Shown here: positions 1 through 11,050 of the stretch, in pieces
Position numbering within the stretch: the stretch's first letter is position 1
Layout of the letters: every line of letters starts with the position of its first letter
Assembly (NCBI GenBank): GCA_033239525.1
Contig: BSYO01000013.1
Location: 11,680,501 to 11,744,500, forward strand
Length of the DNA: 64,000 nt
DNA from: Nepenthes gracilis
Lineage: Eukaryota > Streptophyta > Magnoliopsida > Caryophyllales > Nepenthaceae
Direction of reading: 5' to 3'
Program-made: the position numbers and the translations under genes
Notes under the pieces: generated by a model
Seen by the model: only the letters and a program-made list of their open reading frames with translations
Told to the model about the DNA's origin: nothing
Database searches by the model: none

Positions 1-426
1 TGGTCTACTTGGATCCATCAAAACAGGATTAGGGACCGGTGCATCTGGACCCTCAAAGTCCCAATATCAAACCCATGGAGTTAGAAGAAAATTATGAAGC
101 TAAGGCCGTTTATGCGGATACACACCAACTACTCCATTGGCAATGGCTCCGATATCTTCTGTGGCTTGATAACTTGCACCCCTCGGACCACTTAGTGAAG
201 TGAGTCTTTTGTGGCCTTTCGAATGGTCTACGGCCCGCCATTGGATGCAAAAAGTTCTTGACATTATTCGGAATGATCAATGGTCTTGGCCTAACCCTAT
301 GATTTGGAAGTTTCCCGTCTTATAGAGAACATGATCTACTATCCCCCCAATACCCGTCGCAAGGACTCTATAAGATGGAACAGTAGTGCTGATGTCCTGT
401 TTTCAACCCAGTTGGCCTATACTCTC

Positions 427-906
427 TTTTTTTTTGGTAAGTAAGTGTGTATTTTAGATTAACGGGAGAAAAATACAAAATATTATGTTGTAACTCCAAG
501 TTTTTTGACTTGGAGTTAGAATATAAAACGCTAGGGCATCCCCCGAGCAACTGGTACATCAGAGAATTCCACAAAAAACAAGGAACTATGTAACAGAAGA
601 ACAGAAAAAAAAAAGAACATTGTCGTTATACATAATCTAAATCAAAATAAATTACTCCCGAGAAGACCGGAACAACCATCCGATCACCCCTCAGCAACTT
701 ACTACATCAAACCGGATCTGCCGGCAACCCAAAGCACCCTAGTTATCCAACGGCAGGGAGCACGTGGCAGCTGCATACAAACATCAGCAGAGAAAATCAT
801 CAGCATAAATTGTGTTAAGGGTAAGCTTTTTATAGTGACTGGCCCCACCGCACTCGCGGCCCCATAACCCAGAAACCCCTTGCGGGATTTTTTGGGAGGC
901 ACAGTA
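427..906 (-). mobile_element. 480-bp composite short element: LINE head joined to LINE 3' tail
   Basis: The insertion has a perfect 19-bp TSD (408-426 and 907-925, containing GTTGGCCTATACTC). Read on the minus strand it begins within the LINE 5' head (TACTGTGCCTCCC, then CTATAAAAAGCTTACC) and ends with the LINE 3' terminus (AACTCCAAG hairpin, CTTACTTACC, poly(A)). No ORF1 or ORF2 sequence is present. The A and B boxes are missing, so this copy is 5'-truncated within the head. It could be an internally deleted LINE or a SINE sharing both ends with the LINE. Confidence 0.85.
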
Positions 907-1299
907 CCAGTTGGCCTATACTCTCATCCATCCATCCAAATCGAAAATAAGCTGGAACGCTTTAGTATGGGTCCCACACCACATCCCTATTCATGCCTTC
1001 TCTCTATGGCTGGCCGTTAGAGGCAGACTTACCAACCTTGATCGACTTCATGGAGTTCCTAATCTCTCCACTAAATGCAGCTTATGCACAACCGGTAACG
1101 AAGATCATGAGTATCTCTTCTTCTCCTGCCCATTTTCTAAATCCCTATGGCGCATGATTCAAGGTCGTGTTGGAATTCACTGGCCATACCCAGAATGGTC
1201 CCAGAACATTATTTGGGCTACAAACAAATGGAAATGGAAGAATTTTCAGGCTCTTTCTAAACGGCTCTCTCTTGCGACTACGGTCTATTTTATTTGGAT

Positions 1300-2062
1300 C
1301 AATGAATTGTCAATCTGTTGGTCTAGGAATTACTGATGCATGCTAGGAGCTACGAAAATTTTGATGCAGAGTGCTTATTCGGCAGTACACTTGAGTTTGA
1401 GGTAATGGTCCTCCTCGGTTGTTTTGCTGTAGCACAGATTTGGGAGGCTCCAGCAGTCCCGTTCGTTTTGTTGCTGCTGTTGCCCTTATGCCACTGCCAA
1501 GGCGCTCGTGTAGCCAGTTTAAAATGTTATATCTCATTGTTGCTGGTTTTCTTAAAACTTTGGTTTGCTTCGTTTCCTCCCGGAGTGCTGATTTGGGCTG
1601 CATTCCTCATTCATTTTGCGGTTGGTCCTGGTGACCCGGGCTGAACCATGTATTTTATCTCTTTGTTGCTTGCCCTGCCGTTAGCCTGATCATTGGGCAC
1701 TGCGATTTGTTATCCTCGCTGCTGAAGTTCGGCATTCTAAGCTACCACTTCCCCCTGTTGCATGACGGAATTGGTGTCTTGCTGCCGGCTACAATTGGTG
1801 ATACTGTTGATGCATGCTGCGTTTATGTCGAGTATGATAAACCATGTATTGATAGGACCCATATTTTGTTGATTATGTTGATCTTTTGTCCTCCTTGAGG
1901 ACTTTTCTTTAGCTCTTTTTTTGCTTTCCTGATGTATTTGATGCTCGGGGTATCTCCTAGGGGTTTATGTTTTACTCCAAGTCAAAATACTTGGAGTAAA
2001 AACATAAATTCTGTAATATTTTTTTCCCTTTAATCCAAAATACTTACTTACCAAAAAAAAAA
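1300..2062 (+). mobile_element. 5'-truncated LINE 3'-UTR fragment inside LINE-A ORF2
   Basis: The sequence ends with the family terminus (GCTCGGGGTATCTCCTAG, CCAAGTC hairpin, CTTACTTACC, poly(A) to 2,062), and the host ORF2 resumes at once with the N-N-R-I-F codons. The 5' border is approximate (1,296-1,336) and I could not find a clear TSD, so the junction may carry a small deletion. The body is T/G-rich 3'-UTR sequence without a credible ORF. Confidence 0.7.
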
Positions 2063-2961
2063 CAACCGCATCTTTCATAATTCCCCCCCACAAGACATCT
2101 CTCATCTTTTCTCCATTATCATCAATGTTGTCAGGAACAAACTAATCACCTCTATTGATGCTACCAAAAGTATGGATCAAACTCAGCGGATTCATTGGAA
2201 CATGTAGTGGCTTTCTCCTGTCTTTCTTCGGTTCTGGAGACTGGTGTGGCTACTTGTGGTGGTGAATTGGGACCTTTCTTTCACGCCCTTCTTTCTACAA
2301 AAAAAAAAAATCCCTTCGTGCAGCTGTTGCCTACTCCTATCTCTTGAATCAACAGCTGGTTTTGCCCTAGAAAAAAAAAACCGGCAAGAGATAATGGTGT
2401 ATTTAGATGTTGGCTTGGAAGATAGATCTTGTAGAAGATGGTGAAGTGAAGTTCTTTGCTAGCCTAGTGCTTTTTCCTGAGCTGGGCTGAAAAGCCCTTC
2501 TGCTCAGTTATGATTTATGTGTTCAGTTGTTTTGACTATTCCCAAAAAAAACTATTTATTATTATTATTATATATATGTATTTATTATATAGGCAATTAT
2601 CTCTTCGAGTTTCCTTGTGTCCAAGCTAGTCGATGGCTCAGTGGGTCGAGCTACATGTAGCCGTGAAGAAGTGGATTATCCTTGGCAACTGGACGAGATG
2701 CATGCTATCAGCCGTGGTATTGCTTTCTTCTTCCGAGGTGATATTTTGATCCGAGGTGCTGCCATTTGTAGAAAACGAAATTGCCCGAGATGTTGTGGAA
2801 AGCGGGTACTGTATATCGACCTGAAAGCCTACTGAGTTTATGGTTGCTGTTGCCAAGATATGAGTTTTGTCCGAGGTGGTGTGGAGGGCGAGGTGGTTCC
2901 TATCCTAGCCTTGGAATGTGCAAGAGATCGGGGTGATGCTTAATGCCTTAGGATTGCACTT

Positions 2962-3324
2962 TCGGACACTGAAAACCATGACCATCTTTTTTTCTCCTGC
3001 CCGTTCTCCTCCTCCGTGTGGACTTCTATCCAACGTATTGCTGGCATCCAGTGGCCTTACCCAAATTGGTTCCAAAATGTTGAATGGGCTGCCCATAGGT
3101 GGAAGGGTAAGAATCTCATTGCCCTCTCCAAGCGTCTTTCTCTTGCGGCCACCGTTTATTTTATTTGGAGAGAACGTAATAATCGTATTTTCGAGAAATC
3201 CTTCAACCTGAATGCTTCCCAAATTTGCTCCCTAATTTCAAACGTTGTTCGGGACAAGCTGAAGACCTCCTTGCATGTTGATGGTCGCCCTAACCGTTCG
3301 CTGGTTAGGCGTTGGAACTTATAA
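2962..3324 (+). pseudogene. ORF2 C-terminal fragment (zf-RVT)
   Basis: The open frame covers the C-terminal end of ORF2: H-L-F-F-S-C, the W-P-Y-P-N-W block, K-R-L-S-L-A-A-T-V-Y-F-I-W and R-N-N-R-I-F, ending R-R-W-N-L and stop. These blocks match the same region of the other copies closely, so this is one of the younger inserts. The frame is intact from truncation point to stop, but RT and EN are absent, so it cannot encode a working retrotransposase. Confidence 0.85.
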
Positions 3325-5502
3325 AAAAAAAATACATTGATTTCCTTTCCACTGGTGTTGGATGCTGGCCCTCTTGTTGGCCCTGATGGTTGTGCTGTTG
3401 GAGTATCTGCTCCGTGGTGTTCTTCTGTTGGTGCCTTGCCGGGTGTGGCTCCTTGCTGCCATTCCGGTCGGGTCTGAACCTAAAGGTTGATGTTTTCCCT
3501 GTTGAATTTTGATTTGTTCGGTGTCCGCTCCCTCCTCGAGAGCTTTGATTGGAAAAAAAAAAAGGAAAATAGAAAAAAGGAAAAAAAAAGAGAAAAAAGG
3601 AGGAAAAAAGGAAAAATAGAAAAAGGAAAAAAAGGAAAAAAAAAGTATTGAATTGGTTTTCTGCTGCTGGTGCTCTGGATGGTTCTGTTTAGCTGCCTGC
3701 GTCTGGTGTGGGTCTTGGTGGACTCCAGGCTTTTCCTCCAGCTCGTTTAAGAGTTTCCTATTGCCTGGAGGTTGCTGTGTAATATGGAACAAATTCCTAC
3801 AGGGTGGCTTGTAGCTGGATTCTATGATGGGTAGTATAATGTTGTCACTTGTTTGTTGTTTTGAAGATCTAGTCGATTTCCTCCCGAGTGTGCATCGTCG
3901 GTCCCTCTTTTTGAACTCTATGATGTTTGTATGTTTGATGTATGTGATGCAGATATAGTTGAAGGGTGCTGTGGGTGGAGATCGCTATTTGATGGTCTCG
4001 TAGTGATCCCCCTAACGTCACCTGTAGATAAATGGGGGATGCAGGTCGGTATCCTGGTTTTGTCATGGTGTCTTGATGCACATGTAGATGTCTTTGTCTT
4101 CTTGGTGCCATTCTGGATATGTTGGTGTATCTTTGGAGCTCCCCTGCTGTCTAATTGGGTTGGGGTTGCTTAGACTATTAGCATGCTCGGGGTTCTTGTC
4201 TTCAATTGTTCTACGGATGCGGTTGGCGGTTCGGTTGTTTGTTGGCTGGTGCCATTTCATGGTGTTGCCTTTGCGGGTATGCGGGATACCGATTGTCACG
4301 GTGATATGCTCTGTAGTTGTGTTGTCCGAAGTGTTGCGGCTTTTTCTTGAGTCTTGGTGCTCGAGCACTCTTTGGTATTCTTTGGAATGCTGAATGCGCT
4401 TCTTTGGCGGAGGGATGGTTTACTTCTGGTTGCTGGTCGGAAGTTGCTAGAATCTACAATGCGTAATGGCCCTACTTTGCTGCTCCCTCTGGATTTGAAG
4501 CTCTCTCAAATTGGGTGCGGTTGATTTTGCCGCTGTTACGGGTGCACCTTTGTGGTTGACTATAGCTGATTGCGAAGGCGAGGGTTCTTGGGTTACTCTT
4601 GGTTGAGGATGCTGGAACTGGTTTTGATGAATTCGTTGAGAGTAGGGGTCGGTGTGATTTTCGGTTTGATCTTGGCTGTTCCACGAGCTGCATCACTTGG
4701 TTCCTTGCTTCCTTGTTTGTACTATGACACTATCTTGCTGAAGAATGATGAACCGGCTGTTTTCCTTTTGCTGTCGGGTGCCCTCGATGTGTTCTCAGTG
4801 CAGCTGTTTGGGATTTCTTTGAAACGATCATCGCCAGGTTGGGGGCTATGGCAATCTGGAGCATCCTCGGTCTTGCTGGATCGGTGCAATCCTGGAGCCC
4901 CTTGTGGTTGGTCTCTGTTGAAGTTGGAGGTTCTTTGTAGGTTGGTGGGCAGCAATTGCATGTGCCCACACCTGGTTCGGCTTGTTTGTCAAGTTCTTGA
5001 TGTAGATTCTTTGCTGCTCCGACTTAAGTGCAGTTGTAATTTCTTTGGCGATGAAGTAGGCGTGTGTGTACAGAATTTGTGGTGAAGAAAATTAAGTTGC
5101 TGTTGGATGCATGTGTCGGGAATTGCTGAGTTAATCCAGTTGATTTTTTCCGGATGGTTGATGGTCTTTGGCCCATTTCTGTTGGTGGTGTGTGAATTTT
5201 GGGCCCGTTTTTCTTGTGATTTCCCATGGTGGCTGATTGGTGAACTACAGTTGTGGTTTTCTTGGGGTTGAATTGCTGTGCTTTCCCCCGGTTTTTTTTG
5301 TTGCAATGTCTTTCTATGTCTATGGTTTCTGTATAATGTTAGCCTCCTTAAGGCTCTTTTTGTACTTTCGTTTGTACTCGTTGCTCGGGATATGCCCCAG
5401 CGGATTATGTTTTATCCCCAAGTCAAAATACTTGGCGATAAAACATAGTTGTTGTAATTTTTTTCTCCCATTAATCCAAAATTCTTACTTACCAAAAAAA
5501 AA
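2962..5502 (+). mobile_element. 5'-truncated LINE (2.54 kb) with 17-bp TSD
   Basis: TSD GCCTTAGGATTGCACTT occurs at 2,945-2,961 and 5,503-5,519. The insert starts inside the zf-RVT domain of ORF2, reaches the ORF2 stop at 3,322-3,324, and then has a 2.18-kb 3' UTR ending in the hairpin (5,419-5,450), CTTACTTACC and poly(A). Because one TSD pair encloses ORF2 end and terminus, this copy shows that the long 3' UTR belongs to the element. An A-tract follows the stop directly and a purine-rich A/G block lies at 3,552-3,650. Confidence 0.93.
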
Positions 5503-5998
5503 GCCTTAGGATTGCACTTGCCAATGTGAGTCTTGATAAAGCAGGACAAAGATCCTTGATATAAGCACTTGGAAGTAATGATGTTGGTGGTGCAGACTGC
5601 CTTGTGTCTTGGTTTGGTGATGTACCCTTAGCCGGGGATGAGATGAGAAAATGACCGTGGTTTCTTCCGAGGTGATTATCGCGAGATATTGCTTTTGGTC
5701 GGGATGTCGGTAGGGCCAATGATGCTTTCGGTTAATGACCAGAGGTGATGCTAAATGACCGAGGTTGTTGATTGTTCCATGAGGCTTTGGTGGCGTCCGG
5801 AAAGTTGGGAGGCATGTTGGCTAATTTATTGGAATATCAATGAGATTAGCTGAAGTAGTATGGGGCTTGGTTTCTAAAGGTAAACCCATGCGATGCTGCC
5901 CTCGGTACTGCGTGTCTTTGTATCCCTCCTACTTTGCTACTACCAGTATATCTGCTGAAACAAATGATGGATGGTGTGACTACACGCCGAAGCGGAAT

Positions 5999-6049
5999 TG
6001 GCCTGGTGGTTAAACACACGGAAGTGTGCCTCCCCACCAGGTTCGATCC
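5999..6049 (+). promoter_or_regulatory. Pol III-type A box and B box in the composite element head
   Basis: The A-box-like TGGCCTGGTGG (5,999-6,009) differs by one base from TGGCNNAGTGG. The B box GGTTCGATCC (6,040-6,049) fits GWTCRANNC fully. The 30 bases between them are normal spacing for tRNA-type internal promoters, and the A box lies 13 bases from the TSD-defined 5' end, as in a tRNA gene or SINE. A TATA-like TATAAAAG follows at 6,141-6,148. Activity is inferred. Confidence 0.7.
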
Positions 6050-6349
6050 TCAGCGGAAGCACCAAAGTGGTCTTGTGCCTCCCAAAAATCCCAAGAGGGT
6101 TTTCAGGTTATGGAGCCGCAAGTGCGGTGGGGCCGATCACTATAAAAGCTTACCCTTAAAAAAGTTTTTGAATGGCGGCTGGGCTATTGTGGTGCATAGG
6201 CGATTTTGCTGGCTGCCTCCGGATGGTGTCATCTGCGATCTTGGTGAAGCTTGATTATCGGGCGGTTGCCCATTGCCCGTGGCCTGAAGGCCGGATCCGG
6301 ATGCACGACAAGTGAGCTGCCCGGGGAGTTGCTTGCGTTGCCACCGCAA

Positions 6350-7124
6350 GATTTTTTTTGGTAAGTGTGTATTTTGGATTTATGGGAGAAAAATTACAAA
6401 AAATCAATGTGATAACTCCAAGTTTTGACTTGGAATTAGCACATGAAATGCTAGGGCATACCCCGAGCGGCGGGTACAATGAGATGGAACCAAAAAAACC
6501 TCTAAGAGGAACGATCCGAGAGGAAAGAAAGAGATTACGGTCATTTTACATAATTAGAAACAAAAATGAGTTACACCCGGAGTTGACGGGATCAACAGCA
6601 TCCACGACGCACGCAGCATCTTCTCTACTCGCAACACAATGCTACCCATTGCAAGAAACAAAGTCCATCTTTGCCCACTTGAAGACTTTGTAGCACCCCA
6701 AGGTTTCCGACAAACAAAAGTAGAAGCGGTGCATCATACCCACCGCCCAACACCATCAAAAGCTGCAACAAGAAGGCGACGGGAACCCCAACTCCCGAAC
6801 GCCCCCAGCCATCACCCACGGCAACGTGCTAAACAATCCTCACGCAGCTACCGAGAAACGATGGAAGCGAGCACCGCCACTCCCATCCAAAGATAGCGAA
6901 GAAGACATGGGAGGAATCATCCGACCGCACATTGCCAACATGGACCACAAAGGCAGATCGGACAGCCGATTTAGGTGCATCACCACAAAGCCACGGACCA
7001 CTGTGGCAGCAGAAGATCCCAAAGCCTCACTGTTGAAAACAGTATCATCGATCAGGATGCAGAAAATCAGCAACTGGAAATCTACACCAAGCAACAGCAG
7101 CTTGCATCAGGATGCAGAAAAACT
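6350..7124 (-). mobile_element. 5'-truncated LINE 3'-UTR fragment nested in the composite element
   Basis: It starts on the + strand with poly(T)GGTAAGTG and the hairpin (6,415-6,440), then runs as 3'-UTR-type sequence read on the minus strand. The host resumes with GCTCCTGC at about 7,130, as judged from the uninterrupted version near 62,945 (CCGCAAGATGCTCCTGC). No clear long TSD is seen, only a loose GCAAGAT/GCAATGT match. Confidence 0.7.
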
Positions 7125-8296
7125 GCAATGTGCTCCTGCATTGTTGAAGATTGTGTATCTGCTTATGTGTAATTTCAGATTACATAGTTTATTTTTCTGT
7201 TGAACGATGTTCTCTTAGAGGCTATTTAGGTATTATCTGTTGTACCGTCTGCTCGGGGTATGCCCTAACCTTTTATGTTTTAAATCCAAGTCAAAATACT
7301 TGGAGATAAAACATAAATTTTGTAATTTTTTCTCCCTATAATCCAAAATTCTTACTTACCAAAAAAAAAAAGATGGTGTGACTACACATGGCCGGGCGGA
7401 TTGAGTAGCTACATAATCGGATCTAGACACCCAGTTGCATTAGCATGCTGTCACCCTACTGCCTTTGATTTTGCTCTAAGTCGGTGCAATTACCTGCCCA
7501 TGGATGAGATCCATCAGCTAGGAAGTGATGTTTGGGGGTGCATTCTGTATTGTACTGGTTTTTTTCGAGGTACTTATGGCTAAGATATTGCCTTTGGCCA
7601 GGATGTCCGCAAGGCCAAGGCTACTTCGATAAATGACCAAGATGATACTAAATGACCGAGTTGCTTTGATTTGCTACCCGATGCTAGTAGCGATCGATTA
7701 GCTTGAGAATGCATCAATATGCAGTATGGGCCTTTCTTTGATGCACTTGTTGATATTTATGTGGGTCGGCATTGCTATTCCAGAGATCCATGCAATTAAT
7801 CAAGTAAGCGCCTTTGCTGCTGCACGGGGCTTTGAGGTCGGTTATTTATGATGCATGGGTGTCGAATTCTTCTTCTTCTGGCAAACATCTTTGGTCAGCG
7901 CGGGTGAGTGATGTAGCTTCATGTAGAAGATAGTAGGCTTTTGCTCCTTGAGCCCGTTTAGATCTTCTCCTCCCGACCCTACCGATAGCTTGTCACCCTC
8001 TTCGATGGAGGAGAGGACACTCGGCCAAACAATCTAAAAAGGCGCTGAAGAATCGTACTCCTATTCCGTCTTTGTTTGCGCTGATGCTTATGTTACTCTG
8101 CTTGTGCTGATTAGTGTCACGTTATGTCCATGACCTGTAGAGTGTAATCCTTAGTTTTTATGACATGTTCATGAGGCACGAGGTATGCCCCAATATTTTT
8201 ATTCTGGTTTCAAGTCGGAAAAACACTTGAAGTTAGAACATTGATATTGTATTTTCTTTTATTTTAATACACCTTCTGACTTACCAAAAAAAAAGG

Positions 8297-8777
8297 CTTG
8301 CTTAATTGTTAAGGAATACCTCAAAAATGCATTCTATAGAATTTTGTTATTTTCCAGACCTAAAATCCTCTTCTTTTATCACCCACAATGGTGGACTTTG
8401 CCATCAAGTACATATGAAGCAAGCTTTCGCCTTATCCTTCTCTAAACAGTCAATTAATTCTAAAATTTTCTCAATCCGATGGATCCATACCTCAGCCTTC
8501 ATTAGATTTAAATCGCCTAAAATTTCAAGTAAACACACGAATTGATGAATTGATCCTAAACCATCAAAGCATTTCCCAAATTTGTAACTACTAGCTCTAG
8601 GTTAGGTTTCCATTGAACCATTCGAGCCATAACATCCACCATCCTATCCATAATTGCAAGATACTCATTTTCCCTACTAGAACTAGCACCACTTAACTTC
8701 CAGACATTTTAGTACCTATCGTAACATAAATTAAAATTTAATTCCTTAAATAAAATAAGACACTTTCCTTATAATTT
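8297..8777 (-). pseudogene. gag: Ty3/gypsy gag N-terminal relic
   Basis: On the minus strand, after the primer-binding site, the reading frame gives an E-Y-L-A-I-M-D-R-M stretch and then A-E-V-W-I-H-R-I-E-K-I-L followed by an acidic/basic stretch. This resembles the start of the plant gypsy Gag (retrotrans_gag) domain, where the W-I-x-x-I-E-K-I-F motif is typical. Stops and frameshifts interrupt it. It is cut off at 8,296 by the 3' end of LINE-A, so protease, RT and integrase are not in this part. Confidence 0.6.
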
Positions 8778-8789
8778 GATCTGATACCA
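8778..8789 (-). promoter_or_regulatory. LTR retrotransposon primer-binding site (initiator tRNA-Met)
   Basis: The minus strand reads TGGTATCAGATC, one mismatch from the usual plant site TGGTATCAGAGC, four bases after the LTR end ...CGTGACA. The spacing and the adjacent LTR edge make this a convincing minus-strand primer-binding site. Confidence 0.75.
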
Positions 8790-8793
8790 TGTG

Positions 8794-9678
8794 TGTCACG
8801 TCCTTAAACTCAAATAGCATAAATAAATAGATAAATCAAACTTAATCCAACAATGGGATACAATCTAATAACAAATACCGTTAGAAAGACCCATAATATA
8901 AGACAATGCCCAAAAATTAAAAGCCACAGTCCAAAAGTGGCCCCAAATAATCTCCTACCTACTTAACGAATATCTGAATAAGTAAAAAAAAAAAAAGCAT
9001 CCACAATTAATGTTTATAACACCAGAGTATGAAATTAGCATTGTAGGCACACCGACCATAAAATACAATTGTCTCAAAGCCAAATTGTTAAGCCATGTAT
9101 AAAAAAAAGACCAACTACAAATGATTCAACAGTAAGCATCCCAAAACTAATGCTCCATAAAGACTCCGTGTCCAATAATCTTGGAAGAGAATCCAATTAA
9201 AACATAAAGAAAAATCATCTCATATCGAATACCAAAATTGCAATATCAACTCACATTCTAAGGCCCACGAGATACAAAATACAAACGTTTCAATAATAAA
9301 CGTGTTCCAAACAGTATCCTGTTCAAACTACAATTCAAAATACAATAAAAGCATCCGTAATTTAATCCTCCTGAATTCTTCTTGTGTCCAATTACCCTAC
9401 AGGTGATCCGTACCTTCTATGAGCAAATACATTGATTTTAGGGCCAAACAACAGAAGATTTGGTCGTGTCCTAGGATAATATATATTTCTTTCTGTTGTT
9501 TTTTGATTTTCATCATTGGTTTAACCAACGTCTTGACCTTGTTTTAGTTATTGCTTTTGATGTCAATTATGTTACTATTTTGATACCAAGGACATGACAC
9601 GTGCTGACTTGGATTGTCACAAACCCGCACCAAATCGGTTAATATAATAATTATTTAAAATTTAAATCGGGTGTGACA
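8794..9678 (-). repeat. 5' LTR of a Ty3/gypsy-type element
   Basis: On the minus strand the segment begins TGTCACACCCG and ends GACGTGACA, giving a TGTCAC/GTGACA terminal inverted repeat of the kind seen on many plant gypsy LTRs. It is 885 bp and directly precedes the primer-binding site. No second LTR is seen in the window, so the element is either split by LINE-A or continues to the left. The family assignment is inferred from LTR ends and the gag relic. Confidence 0.65.
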
Positions 9679-10256
9679 TAAATAGACAAACTATAAAAAA
9701 TTTGACAACTAAATAATCAGACCCAAATCCATCACAGGATCTCATTAGACAATCATCTAGATAATATAATAATGACCTGCTCTAAATAGTTGTATGGGAG
9801 AGACAATCTGTATGCATATACATATACACAAGAATTAAATATACTGAACCAACCGCCGAATACATATCTAAAGCCACATCGGGTTGACCAAATATTCGAA
9901 TATAACCCCAATATGAGATGTCATGACAGATTCGTCTAACTCTTATGATATATCTAAACCCTTTATTTTGAAGAGATAAAATAGAAAACGTTAATTTAAA
10001 ACATAGTAAATATTATCATATATACTTACCAAAAAAAAAAAAAAAGTATTATCATATATGTATATAAAACAGCATATATATTGATGTCAAAGGGAGGGTA
10101 AAGTCATATGATAAATTGTATGTCGAATTGCAGCATTCCATTGAGACATCCTTGTAACAAATCGTGGTCTAATATCACATCGCATAAACCGTGATCGACT
10201 CCACACCCATAAGGGGCGCAAATTGAAATCTAGATCTACATCTCATAATGACTATG
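9679..10256. other. AT-rich intergenic stretch without recognised genes
   Basis: No coding frame, RNA gene or repeat family is recognised here apart from the micro-insertion at 10,024-10,046. Confidence 0.5.
10024..10046 (+). mobile_element. Micro-insertion: LINE 3' terminus, 23 bp, with TSD
   Basis: ACTTACC plus a long A-tract lies between two copies of TATTATCATATAT (10,011-10,023 and 10,047-10,059). The insert matches only the last seven bases of the LINE plus poly(A), so it is read as an extreme 5' truncation. Confidence 0.8.
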
Positions 10257-10735
10257 TTTTAGATTGGCAGCTCTAGACCATTCCATCTTATTATTATTAT
10301 CGGCTATAGTTTAGACTTGTAATTCTTGACCATCTTATTATCATTATCAGCTACAGTTTAAGCCTACAAATCTCAACCATCTTGTTATCACTTTTTACTA
10401 CAATGTAGACCTATAACTTTCAACCATCTCATTATCATTATTATCTATAATTTAGGCCTGTAACTCTTGACCATCTTATTGTCATTATCGGCTACAGTTT
10501 AAACTTACAAATCTCAGCCATCTTATTATCATTATCGATTATAATTTAGGCCTGCAACTCTCGACCATCTTAATATCATTATCGACTATAATTTAGGCCT
10601 GTAACTCTCAGCCATCTTATTATCATTATTGGCTGTAATTTAGGTCTACAACTCTCGATCATCTTATTATCATTATCGGCTATAGTTTAGACTTACAACT
10701 TTTGGCCGTCTTATTATCATTATCTATTGGATCAC
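10257..10735. repeat. Diverged 47-bp minisatellite, about ten copies
   Basis: The phrase CTTATTATCATTATC recurs, for example at 10,522, 10,569 and 10,616, which gives a 47-bp period. Each unit contains variants of CTATAATTTAGGCCTGTAAC and CTCTCGACCATCTTATTATC. Copies differ at several positions, so the array is old. Confidence 0.85.
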
Positions 10736-11040
10736 ATATTGACCCACCAGGGCCTTGGATCACCATAGTTCCACATATATATCTGAAAGGAACTAATCGT
10801 TCTGAATTATTAATAATGTTTTGACCCCTCAAAAATTTACAAAACAAATGTCATATAATATATAATATACATAAAAATATATTCTAATCTAGCTGTGCAC
10901 AGTAAATAATAAAAGTAATAATAATAAAGATGAAATTTTTGGGAACGAAGAAAAACCTCGATAATCACAACTATTAAGTAAAATCCTCTAGATTTCAATG
11001 GCCACGGAAGATATGACCATGAAAATTAACTTATAGACCG
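10736..11040. other. AT-rich sequence, nothing recognised
   Basis: The stretch between the minisatellite and the LINE target site shows no ORF or known repeat that I can name. Confidence 0.4.
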
Positions 11041-11050
11041 GATGGTACAA

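Larger units (their letters stand above)
1..2208 (+). pseudogene. LINE-A ORF2 C-terminal region (thumb/linker and zf-RVT), broken
   Basis: Translation of 1-426 matches the conserved linker (W-S-x-W-I, then KDRCIWTLK-like), although frames shift several times. 911-1,300 is the zf-RVT region, with C-S-L-C followed by H-E-Y-L-F-F-S-C, the zinc-binding pattern of plant LINE ORF2. The C-terminus resumes after a nested insert at 2,063 with the N-N-R-I-F motif and stops with TAG at about 2,206. No RNase H domain follows. Two insertions (427-906 and about 1,300-2,062) and several frameshifts make it non-functional. Confidence 0.75.
5986..7371 (+). mobile_element. Composite SINE-like element with complete tRNA-like head and LINE tail
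   Basis: TSD GATGGTGTGACTACAC flanks the element exactly (5,970-5,985 and 7,372-7,387), which fixes the true 5' end as GCCGAAGCGG. It starts with the tRNA-like head also found at the 5' end of the full LINEs, then about 430 bp of 3'-UTR-type sequence, and ends with hairpin, CTTACTTACC and poly(A). Without the nested minus-strand insert (6,350 to about 7,124) it is about 610 bp and has no ORF. The head with A and B boxes and the LINE-type 3' end together fit a SINE mobilised by the LINE, or an internally deleted LINE. Confidence 0.85.
1..8296 (+). mobile_element. Old L1-type LINE (LINE-A), split by nested insertions
   Basis: The window opens inside ORF2 of a + strand LINE. ORF2 pieces at 1-426, 926 to about 1,300 and about 2,063-2,208 read through in order when the inserts between them are removed. 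Its 3' UTR follows in pieces 2,209-2,944, 5,520-5,969 and 7,388-8,296, ending with a diverged terminus (stem CAAG/CTTG near 8,200, then GACTTACC and poly(A) at 8,286). Subtracting the TSD-bounded inserts 2,962-5,502 and 5,986-7,371 leaves a 3' UTR of about 2.1 kb, the same size as in the other copies, which supports one original element. The 5' part lies outside the window. The right flank is gypsy gag, so LINE-A probably inserted into that element. Confidence 0.8.

Noticed and set aside
2280..2390. A-runs at about 2,300 and 2,375 as further micro-insertions
   Set aside because: No ACTTACC and no flanking direct repeats.
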